A stretch of 6,744 nucleotides of DNA. It comes from DASXBA01 sp046729895 (GTDB lineage Bacteria > Actinomycetota > Thermoleophilia > Solirubrobacterales > Thermoleophilaceae). Numbering within the stretch: position 1 is the first letter of the stretch; every line of letters starts with the position of its first letter. Both the position numbers and the translations under genes were made by a program. The notes under the pieces are model-generated. The model saw only the letters and a list, made by a program, of their open reading frames with translations, had not been told where the DNA came from and did not search any database. The stretch lies in assembly GCA_046729895.1 (NCBI GenBank), contig JBKPHP010000093.1, forward strand, positions 1 through 6,744, in the 5' to 3' direction. Of the stretch, positions 1 through 4,728 are shown piece after piece.

Positions 1-131
1 GCAACCGCTCCGGGGTCGAAGAGGTCGAGCTCGGTCCTGCCCGGCGCCTCGACCTCGTGGCCGGCCTCGCGCAGCAGCGGGATCGAGGCACTGCCCAGGA
101 CGCCCGATCCGCCGGTCACAAGCACGCGCAT
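1..131 (-). CDS. NAD-dependent epimerase/dehydratase (SDR-type), N-terminal part only
   Basis: The reverse strand encodes 43 complete residues beginning MRVLVTGGSGVLG and running off the left edge, so the gene is 3'-partial here. The glycine-rich TGGSGVLG motif (G7-x-x-G10-x-x-G13) directly after a first beta strand is the Rossmann NAD(P)-binding fingerprint of extended SDR / NAD-dependent epimerase-dehydratase proteins. The helix 'PLLREAGHEV' and a following 'PGRTELDLFD' strand fit the same fold and point to a cytosolic nucleotide-sugar or small-molecule epimerase/reductase. The ATG at 129-131 is chosen because a strong Shine-Dalgarno (GGGAGGTG, 135-142) precedes it. The start overlaps the stop of an upstream remnant frame (TGATG), so it is probably co-transcribed with that leader. 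The substrate cannot be told from the visible part. Confidence 0.85.
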   Translation of the reverse strand, partial: MRVLVTGGSGVLGSASIPLLREAGHEVEAPGRTELDLFDPGAV

Positions 132-134
132 CAG

Positions 135-142
135 CACCTCCC
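135..142 (-). promoter_or_regulatory. Shine-Dalgarno site of the epimerase gene
   Basis: Read on the minus strand this is GGGAGGTG, three bases before the ATG at 131. It fixes the epimerase start and lies inside the last codons of the upstream oxidase-remnant frame. Confidence 0.65.
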
Positions 143-153
143 TACCCGGCGCC

Positions 154-169
154 GCGGTGCCTGCACCGC
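154..169 (-). other. Perfect hairpin between the oxidase remnant and the epimerase ribosome-binding site
   Basis: GCGGTG and CACCGC form a perfect 6-bp inverted repeat around a 4-base loop (the outermost loop bases could also pair). It lies 11 bases upstream of the epimerase Shine-Dalgarno and has no U-tract. It could act as an attenuator-like or translation-modulating hairpin, or be a chance GC palindrome at a deletion scar. Confidence 0.35.
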
Positions 170-271
170 ACCGCGCGCGTCGTCGTATGCGGGATCGTCC
201 GGGGCGATCACATCGCCGTTCAGGCCGGCGCGAGGTCGGTGATCGGGATATCGGGACTGGTCTTCACGTGT

Positions 272-309
272 GGTCCTTTCCTAGCGGAACTAGGTCCTAC
301 ACCTAGGAC
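272..309. promoter_or_regulatory. CTAG-rich nested palindromes, probable operator/promoter region of the minus-strand leader
   Basis: Two inverted repeats lie side by side: CCTAG-N5-CTAGG (280-294) and GTCCTA-N4-TAGGAC (294-309), which share base 294. GGTCCT occurs at 272-277 and again at 293-298. CTAG occurs three times in about 26 bases (281, 290, 303), although it is generally a rare tetranucleotide in bacteria. The block sits immediately upstream of the GTG at 267 and its AAGGA ribosome-binding site, where a repressor operator for the original oxidase gene would be expected. No clear -35/-10 pair could be picked out. Binding of a TetR/MarR/HxlR-type regulator is inference only. Confidence 0.45.
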
Positions 310-488
310 GACCGAGCACTGCCGAAATCGACATGGCATCGACTCGGCATCACTTTTCCGTCGCACGATGAGCAGAAGGCCCAGGTGCTCGCGCAACTCA
401 TGGGGCGGCGGTGTCGCCCCCTCTCGGAAGGCTGGGCGCGCGCTCGTGCTTCGCGGATACCCGACGCTACCGCCACCGGTAGAACGCG
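310..488. other. Intergenic stretch without a supportable gene
   Basis: None of the overlapping frames here has a recognisable domain, a convincing ribosome-binding site or consistent codon bias. The only structure seen is a perfect inverted repeat CTACCG-CCAC-CGGTAG at 467-482, just upstream of the SnoaL-like remnant. It could be an operator or a small hairpin. A plus-strand phrase 'HDEQKAQVLAQLMG' (about 366-408) looks mildly protein-like but has no context. Confidence 0.4.
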
Positions 489-509
489 ATGCGAGACACT
501 GGGAACGAG

Positions 510-803
510 GTGCCACAGGAGAACGTCGAGCTGGTCCGCCGACTCAACGCGGAGCTTGCGAGCGAGGGCTCCACTCACGAGTTCGAACAGCGTCTGTCGG
601 ACGGCCCTACGGAGAAGCGCCCCGACCGCTCGTCTCGTAATAAGTCCCGTGCATCGGGTCACCAGTCGGCTGCCGTAGCTGGGCCGGTCAGTCCCTCAGC
701 TCGACGCCTCCCCGATGCGCTCGCATGGAGGCCTGCTCGGCCTCCCTTGGCGACGAAGGATGCTCAAGTGGAGGAAGCGTGGCGGCATCGATCTCGGGAT
801 TGA
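510..803 (+). pseudogene. SnoaL-like / NTF2-fold protein, 5' remnant
   Basis: From the GTG at 510 the frame reads VPQENVELVRRLNAELASEG, which matches the characteristic opening of actinobacterial SnoaL-like (NTF2-superfamily) proteins ('M.QENVE.VRR....'). An ATG seven codons upstream (489) is also in frame. Normal members are about 120-150 aa and continue into a hydrophobic cone-shaped fold. Here the likeness ends after about 30 residues; the rest (to 803) is low-complexity, rich in Arg, Ser and Pro, and runs antisense into the 3' end of the HD-domain gene. I therefore read it as a truncated gene whose open frame continues by chance. Only the first 20 or so residues support the family call. 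An unrelated short hypothetical protein is the alternative. Confidence 0.45.
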
Positions 804-1188
804 CCGGGCATGGCAGCAACCGCGCTGCCTCCTCCGGCCAGGGGATCTCAAGGGCGGCGGCGATTGCTGCGTCGAGCTTCGCCGCGATCTCTTCGTAGAT
901 GCCGCGGGTCAGGCGTTTCTGAGGAGTGGCGACGTCGCCGACGTAGGCCTCGTGCGAGTCGTGGTGGAGCGTGAGAAGGGCGAGCTCCTCGTGACCGGCC
1001 TCGACGACGAGCCGCCTGACTAGGAGCGCGTGTTGGGCGACCGAGTAGAACTCGCGTGCCTGGGCGGCGAAGCGGCAGATCCGCGACAGCGGCCCCGCGA
1101 TGTCCTCGTGGCGGATGAAATCCGGTGACGGGTCTTCCAAGTCGAGCAACGCGCCGGAGGTCGTGCTAAGGACGTACGGACCGGGCAC
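688..1188 (-). CDS. HD-domain metal-dependent phosphohydrolase (YfbR/phage-HD like)
   Basis: From the GTG at 1186-1188 the protein is 166 aa. It opens with PYVLSTTSGALLDLEDPSPD and 'IRHEDIAGPLSRICRF', followed by 'REFYSVAQHALLV' (His53), then 'LALLTLHHDSHEAYVGD' with the HD pair His76-Asp77. This is the layout of HD hydrolases related to YfbR-type 5'-deoxynucleotidases and small HD proteins common in phages and actinobacteria ('YSVAEHS...ALLHDASEAY.GD'). The likely role is cytosolic nucleotide or phosphoester hydrolysis with a divalent metal. The family's last metal ligand, normally an Asp in a 'VK.AD..LL' helix, is not visible: after 'WPEEAARLL' the C-terminus (CPVNPEIDAATLPP...) looks unrelated, so the tail may be replaced or frameshifted. 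An ATG at 1233 would add 15 residues but lies inside the protease 'IIGG' codons opposite, so I prefer GTG 1188, although it lacks a clear ribosome-binding site. Confidence 0.75.
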   Translation of the reverse strand: MPGPYVLSTTSGALLDLEDPSPDFIRHEDIAGPLSRICRFAAQAREFYSVAQHALLVRRLVVEAGHEELALLTLHHDSHEAYVGDVATPQKRLTRGIYEEIAAKLDAAIAAALEIPWPEEAARLLPCPVNPEIDAATLPPLEHPSSPREAEQASMRAHRGGVELRD

Positions 1189-1201
1189 GGGGCGGCAGCT
1201 T

Positions 1202-2356
1202 ATGGCCGGGGCCTCCGCCGGGACACGGATCATCGGCGGATCGAACGCGGCCCAGGGCGAGTTCCCCTACCAGGTCCTGCTCGACCTGGACGGCGCCCAA
1301 TGCGGCGGCTCGATCCTGGACAGCACTCACGTTGTGCCCGCGGCGCACTGCGTCGAGGACCCCTCTTTCGACTACCCGGTGATCATCGACCCCTCGACGG
1401 TCTCGCTCTGGTGCGGCGGCGTCAACTACCCCGGGCCTCCGGGCGCCGAGGACATGACGGAGGTCTCCGCGCCGAACGCGGCGGACCACATCTCGGTCGA
1501 CCGCCGCCGTCGGCGCAACCTCGGCCTCGACGAATACGACACGGCACTCCTGACCCTCAGCGCCCCCCTGACGCTGGGCGGCACGAACGCAAAAGCGATC
1601 CCGCTGGCGAGCCCCGCGCAGCTCGGCGTCGCCTTAGGGGGTACCCAGCCGTGGGTCACCGGTTGGGGACTGACGATGGCGAACAACAACAACAGCATCC
1701 CGGACGTCCTCCAGAAGCTCCGGGTGCCGCTCGTCGGGGACTCGAGCTCGAGCTGCTCCGGCGAGTACGCCCCCGATTTCAATCCCTCGGTCATGCTCTG
1801 CGTCGGGGCGTCCGGGAAGGACAGCTGCCAGGGGGACAGCGGCGGCCCGCTGGCCCTCGACACGAACGGGACCGAGGCCGGCCTCAGGCTCGGACTCGTC
1901 AGCTTCGGCAACGGCTGCGGCGTTGTCCCCGGCGTCTACACCGAGGTTCCCGAGGCGGGGACGACCAGCTTCCTGGTATCGAACCCGCCGGCCCCTCCGA
2001 ACGTGACAGGAGAGCCGCGCGCCACGGGGACGCCGAGGGTGGGCCAGACGGCGACCTGCGTCTCGCCGTCGCTTCCAGCAGGCGTCTCAGTCAGGCAGTA
2101 CTTCTGGTACATCTTCGACGGCTCAACTTCAGCTTGTTCTCGCAGAGCGGACCGAGTGTGGTCCTGCCGGCGGCGACGCAGGGGCAGCGGGTCGTTGCGA
2201 CGTCCGGCTCGAGAACGCGGGGGGCTACGAGTACCTGGAGGAGTCGACGGCGTCCGCCCTCGGGCCGATCGCCGCCGCCAGCGGCGGGGCGGCGCCCACT
2301 ACCCCACCCGCCGACACCACCCGGCCCAGGGCAAGGGTCCGGAACGTTCGCTGTAA
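1202..2356 (+). CDS. Trypsin-like serine protease (S1A), lacking a signal peptide and frameshifted after the catalytic domain
   Basis: The mature enzyme starts at R-IIGG (1226-1240). The triad is complete: His in 'VVPAAHC' (1346-1348), Asp in 'YDTALLTL' (1538-1540) and Ser in 'DSCQGDSGGPL' (1838-1840). The Asp six residues before the Ser (chymotrypsin 189) predicts Arg/Lys cleavage. The domain ends near 1980 and is followed by an Ig-like segment (PRVGQTATC) that breaks near 2126. After that this frame encodes Arg-rich nonsense to its stop. Family members are secreted, but upstream of 'MAGASAGTR' (ATG 1202) the DNA is the 5' end of the opposite HD gene, so the signal peptide is missing. 'AGASA' may be the end of one. 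The frame is open from an ATG at 1100, but those codons are antisense to the HD gene. As it stands the product would stay in the cytosol or not be made. Confidence 0.8.
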   Translation: MAGASAGTRIIGGSNAAQGEFPYQVLLDLDGAQCGGSILDSTHVVPAAHCVEDPSFDYPVIIDPSTVSLWCGGVNYPGPPGAEDMTEVSAPNAADHISVDRRRRRNLGLDEYDTALLTLSAPLTLGGTNAKAIPLASPAQLGVALGGTQPWVTGWGLTMANNNNSIPDVLQKLRVPLVGDSSSSCSGEYAPDFNPSVMLCVGASGKDSCQGDSGGPLALDTNGTEAGLRLGLVSFGNGCGVVPGVYTEVPEAGTTSFLVSNPPAPPNVTGEPRATGTPRVGQTATCVSPSLPAGVSVRQYFWYIFDGSTSACSRRADRVWSCRRRRRGSGSLRRPARERGGLRVPGGVDGVRPRADRRRQRRGGAHYPTRRHHPAQGKGPERSL

Positions 2357-2639
2357 GCGCCGCAGGTGCAGGATCACCATCAAGGCGACCGACCCGGGCG
2401 GCGTCGTCAAAAGGTCAGCGCGCGCGTCCGCGGCAAGGCGAGGAGGTGCAGACTCGTGGCGCCAGCGCCACTGCACCACCCGGCGCGTCAGCAAGAGGCT
2501 GAGGCTCAGGAAGACGCGCGGCGGCATCTACGTCGGCCGGTTCAAGCTGCCGCGCGGCAGGTACGTCGTCACCGTCGTCGCCACCGACCTCGCCGGCAAC
2601 CGGTCCCGGAAGGCGAAGAAGAGGTTCTGCGTTCGGTGA
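2126..2639 (+). pseudogene. Frameshifted 3' part of the first protease: Ig-like domain and basic C-terminal domain
   Basis: Following the protein across frames restores a normal C-terminus. A net -1 shift at about 2126 gives FSLFSQSGPSVVLPAATQG. A second -1 at about 2194 gives CDVRLENAGGYEYLEES, completing the actinobacterial Ig-like pattern (TC...W...DG...C.V...NAGG). The same frame continues through a Pro/Thr linker into VRCKRRRCRITIKATDPGGV. A third -1 at the A-run 2409-2412 gives KVSARVRGKARRCR. A +1 (or -2) at about 2456 returns to TTRRVSKRLRLRKTRGGIYV and ends with 'VATDLAGNRSRKAKKRF' before TGA 2637-2639. The C-terminal domain resembles that of the next protease (Arg/Lys-rich beta domain with a 'D.AGN' turn). 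The breaks are real decay or sequencing indels; the order of domains is clear either way. Confidence 0.7.
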
Positions 2640-2664
2640 CGCGCCGGCGGTCGGACACTACCTT
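2636..2664 (+). promoter_or_regulatory. Possible promoter of the orphan signal-peptide ORF
   Basis: GTGACG (2636-2641, 4 of 6 to TTGACA) is followed after 17 bases by TACCTT (2659-2664, fitting TAnnnT). Six bases further is the ATG at 2671, the spacing expected for a leaderless actinobacterial transcript, although CAGGGA before the ATG could also serve as a weak ribosome-binding site. The -35 overlaps the stop of the upstream protease remnant. Confidence 0.3.
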
Positions 2665-2670
2665 CAGGGA

Positions 2671-2799
2671 ATGGCTTTGAGGCGGGTTCTCGCCCTCGCA
2701 ATCGGGCTCGCGGCGCGGCATCCGCTACGCCGGCTCGCGGTGGAGGGCAGGTGGACTGCGGGCCCGGTTGCCCTATCGTTTCGTCGTGACCGCTCGTAG
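2671..2799 (+). pseudogene. Orphan signal-peptide ORF (42 aa), likely remnant of a secreted protein
   Basis: The ATG at 2671 opens MALRRVLALAIGLAARHPL, with a basic n-region and a hydrophobic core typical of a Sec signal peptide. After about 15 residues it becomes ordinary Arg-rich out-of-frame sequence and stops at 2797-2799, overlapping the 5' end of the next protease gene in another frame. It lies exactly where a secreted-protein gene would begin, between two protease genes of the same design. I read it as the surviving 5' tip of a deleted gene or an abandoned start. A small leader peptide is possible but nothing supports a function. Confidence 0.35.
2752..2779 (+). promoter_or_regulatory. 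Leaderless promoter of the intact protease gene
   Basis: TGGACT (2752-2757, 4 of 6 to TTGACA), a 16-base spacer and TATCGT (2774-2779, 4 of 6 to TATAAT) end six bases before the GTG at 2786. There is no Shine-Dalgarno in front of that GTG. Transcription would start at or next to the start codon, as is common in actinobacteria. The match is by eye. Confidence 0.45.
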
Positions 2800-4573
2800 G
2801 GTCATCGGGCCGGCACTCGCGCTCCTGGTTAGCGCTGGGCTACTTGCTCCTGCGCTCGCTCCGGCGCAGGAGCCAGCACCCCGGATCGTGGGCGGGACCA
2901 CCGCCGAGGCGGGCGAGTACCCGTGGCAAGTGGCAGTGCTGAAGACGCAGGGTCAGTCTCTGTACTTCATATGCGGCGGCACGCTGATCGCCGATCGGCG
3001 CGTGGTGACTGCCGCCCACTGCACGAGCGGCGCCGCCAGCAGCCTCAAAGTGCTGGTGGGAACGCAACGGCTGAGCTCGGGCGGATCGATCCTCAATGTC
3101 TCGAGCTACGCCGACCACCCGAGCTACAGCTCGAGCACCAACCGCTTCGATGCGGCAGTGCTCGAGCTCGCGACGTCCGGCATCGCCGCGGGTGGGGAGA
3201 CACTCTCGCTCATCGGCCAAGAGGGGTCGGCAAACGACGCGCTCTGGGCGCCCGGCAAGCTCTTCGCGATCTCGGGCTGGGGCTCGACGTCGGAGGGCGG
3301 CAGCGTCAGCGACCAGCTTCGGGAGGCCGTGGTCCCCCGCGTCGCCGACAGCACCTGTGGTCAGAGCGACCACTACGGCAGTGCCTTCGACCCGGCGACG
3401 ATGGTCTGCGCCGGCTTCGACGCGGGCGGCGTCGATACCTGCCAGGGCGACTCCGGTGGCCCGCTTGCCGCGTCCACGCAGGATCCGCTCCCCGCCAGCG
3501 CGAACGACCCGTCGCAGTGGCGGCTCACGGGGATCACCTCGTGGGGCGACGGCTGCGCGCGCCCGAAGAAACCCGGCGTCTACACGCGCGTCGCGGCACC
3601 CGCAACCCGTAACTGGATTCTCGGCACCACGTCGCTCTTCACGCTGAACGTCTCCCTCAGCGGGACGGGCAGCGGCAAGGTGACGAGCAACCTGGGCGGC
3701 ATCAACTGCCTGCCCGACTGCTCGTTCGGGTACACCAGCGGCACGAACGTTACGCTGACCGCGACCGCCGACAGCGGCTCGGCCTTCACCGGCTGGACCG
3801 GCGCTGGCTGTTCCGGGACCGGAACCTGCACGGTCACGATGGACCAGGCACGGAGCGTCGATGCGGAGTTCACGAACACGTCGTCGACGCCGACGATGCG
3901 CACCCTCACCGTCGTCAAGTCGGGCGGTGGCAGCGGCACGGTTACGAGCAACCCGGCCGGCATCAACTGCGGATCCGATTGCTCAGCGAGCTTCACCAAC
4001 GGCACCTCGGTGACGCTCACCGCGACGCCCGCGTCCGGGTCGACGCTCGCCGGCTGGGAGGGTGAGGGCTGCTCGGGCACCGGCACGTGCACGGTCGCGA
4101 TGGACCAGGCGCGCCAGGTGACCGCCACGTTCGGCCTGCAGGCCGCGACCCCTTCGTCGCCGCCCGCCAACGAGCCGAGCCCGACGCCCGGCCTGAATCC
4201 GAGCATTCCGTCCACGCCCTCCACGTCTTCCGACACCACGCCGCCGGTGCTGGGCGTGTCGAAGCGGCGCGTCCGGCTTGGCCGCAACCGCTGGCTTCGC
4301 GTTCGCGTGAGGTGCGGCGCCTCCGAGCCCGAGCCCTGCCGCGGCATCCTGCGGCTCTACACCGGCCGTCGCCGGATCAAGGTCGCCTCGAAGCGCTTCG
4401 AGATAACGCCGGGTAAGACGGCCCGCGTTCGGCTGAGGCTCTCGCGGCGGGGCGCGCGGCTCCTCAAGACGAAGCGTCGGCTGCGGGTGCTGGCGGTCGC
4501 CCGGGCGCGCGACGCCGCGGGCAACCTGGGCCAGAAGCGCGTTCGCTTCACGCTCTTGCCGCCGCGTCCGTAG
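2786..4573 (+). CDS. Secreted trypsin-like serine protease with two InlB-type repeats and a basic C-terminal domain
   Basis: The product is 595 aa from GTG 2786. A TTG at 2768 is in frame but would lengthen the n-region and overlap the promoter. Residues 1-27 are a Sec signal peptide (VTARRVIGPALALL..., ending APALAPA). A short propeptide leads to R33/I34-VGG, the usual trypsin activation site. The triad is His78 (VVTAAHC), Asp122 (FDAAVLEL) and Ser223 (DTCQGDSGGPL); Asp217 lines the S1 pocket, predicting cleavage after Arg/Lys. After the domain (to about 280) come two repeats (285-363 and 372-449) with four Cys each, a Pro/Ser/Thr linker (452-487) and an Arg-rich beta domain (488-595) containing 'ARDAAGN'. 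The tail probably holds the enzyme at the wall or on a polymer, which is an inference. The coding sequence is unbroken, unlike its neighbour, so this is likely the working extracellular protease. Confidence 0.93.
   Translation: MTARRVIGPALALLVSAGLLAPALAPAQEPAPRIVGGTTAEAGEYPWQVAVLKTQGQSLYFICGGTLIADRRVVTAAHCTSGAASSLKVLVGTQRLSSGGSILNVSSYADHPSYSSSTNRFDAAVLELATSGIAAGGETLSLIGQEGSANDALWAPGKLFAISGWGSTSEGGSVSDQLREAVVPRVADSTCGQSDHYGSAFDPATMVCAGFDAGGVDTCQGDSGGPLAASTQDPLPASANDPSQWRLTGITSWGDGCARPKKPGVYTRVAAPATRNWILGTTSLFTLNVSLSGTGSGKVTSNLGGINCLPDCSFGYTSGTNVTLTATADSGSAFTGWTGAGCSGTGTCTVTMDQARSVDAEFTNTSSTPTMRTLTVVKSGGGSGTVTSNPAGINCGSDCSASFTNGTSVTLTATPASGSTLAGWEGEGCSGTGTCTVAMDQARQVTATFGLQAATPSSPPANEPSPTPGLNPSIPSTPSTSSDTTPPVLGVSKRRVRLGRNRWLRVRVRCGASEPEPCRGILRLYTGRRRIKVASKRFEITPGKTARVRLRLSRRGARLLKTKRRLRVLAVARARDAAGNLGQKRVRFTLLPPRP
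3638..3874 (+). repeat. InlB-type (divergent B-repeat) module 1 within the protease
   Basis: This encodes 'GSGKVTSNLGGINC...DC' ... 'GTNVTLTATA' ... 'FTGWTGAGCSGTGTCTVTMD'. The G-x-V-T-S, I-N-C-x-x-D-C, V-T-L-T-A and GW.G..C.GTGTCTV.MD steps are the signature of bacterial InlB B-like repeats in secreted proteins. The four Cys probably form two disulfides. Confidence 0.75.
3899..4132 (+). repeat. InlB-type module 2 within the protease
   Basis: This is the second copy, encoding 'GSGTVTSNPAGINCGSDC' ... 'GTSVTLTATPASGS' ... 'GWEGEGCSGTGTCTVAMDQ'. It is clearly a tandem duplicate of module 1, with long matching blocks at DNA level (for example ACGAGCAACC and GGCATCAACTGC). A short Thr/Ser linker separates the two copies. 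Confidence 0.75.
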
Positions 4574-4728
4574 ATACTTCGCGGCTTGGAGAAATTAAGA
4601 CCGCCGAAGGGAAGCCGTGGCGGAACGATCCTGACTTCTCGCGGCTCCCGTTCCTTCAGGAGCGCGATGAGGCGGTCGTCCTCTACAACGACCACTACAC
4701 GCTGGATGGTGTGACTTGCAAGCACTGA
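4573..4728 (+). pseudogene. Coding-like orphan fragment, possible C-terminus of a lost protein
   Basis: One plus-strand frame, overlapping the protease stop by a base, reads on to the TGA at 4726-4728 with GC-rich third positions (roughly three quarters by my count) and protein-like composition: KPWRNDPDFSRLPFLQERD followed by EAVVLYNDHYTLDGVTCKH. There is no ATG, GTG or TTG in frame after the protease stop, so it cannot be a free-standing gene as drawn. The opposite strand also has an open frame (MLASHTIQRVVVVVEDDRL...), but its third-position bias is weaker. I do not recognise the family. The best reading is the tail of a gene whose front was lost when the protease block was joined to it. 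Confidence 0.3.

Larger units (their letters stand above)
131..267 (-). pseudogene. Truncated, frameshifted 5' remnant of an FAD-linked (berberine-bridge type) oxidase
   Basis: A GTG at 265-267, preceded by GAAAGGA, opens a 15-codon frame (VKTSPDIPITDLAPA) that stops at 220-222. Shifting frame near 229-234 continues the same protein as GLNGDVIAPDDPAYDDAR. The combined pattern 'I.DL.AGLNGDVIAPDDPAYDDAR' is the well-known start of BBE/FAD-binding-4 oxidases ('L...L.G.v..PgDpgYdeAR'), just before the segment that would lead into the FAD-binding domain. After DDAR the similarity stops (GAVQAPRRR...), and the frame ends in a TGA overlapping the epimerase ATG. So only about 35 residues of a protein normally around 450 aa remain, with a frameshift inside them. 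As it stands it can only work as a transcribed leader of the epimerase gene. The family call rests on motif memory. Confidence 0.65.

Noticed and set aside
303..662. Minus-strand frame with plausible-looking helices
   Set aside because: It is antisense to the SnoaL-like remnant, has no recognisable family and no good start site.
715..1023. Plus-strand frame of about 100 codons
   Set aside because: Antisense shadow of the HD-domain gene, whose motifs on the minus strand are far stronger.
1300..2502. 400-codon plus-strand frame overlapping the first protease
   Set aside because: Only about 2128-2193 is meaningful, as the continuation of the protease after a frameshift; the rest is Arg-rich shadow.
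3580..4347. 255-codon open frame on the minus strand opposite the intact protease
   Set aside because: It mirrors the repeats and linker of the protease; composition is that of a GC-rich antisense shadow with no domain or ribosome-binding site.
4599..4622. CCGCC...GGCGG as a terminator of the main protease
   Set aside because: Stem only 5 bp with a loop of more than ten bases and no U-tract, and it lies inside a coding-like fragment.
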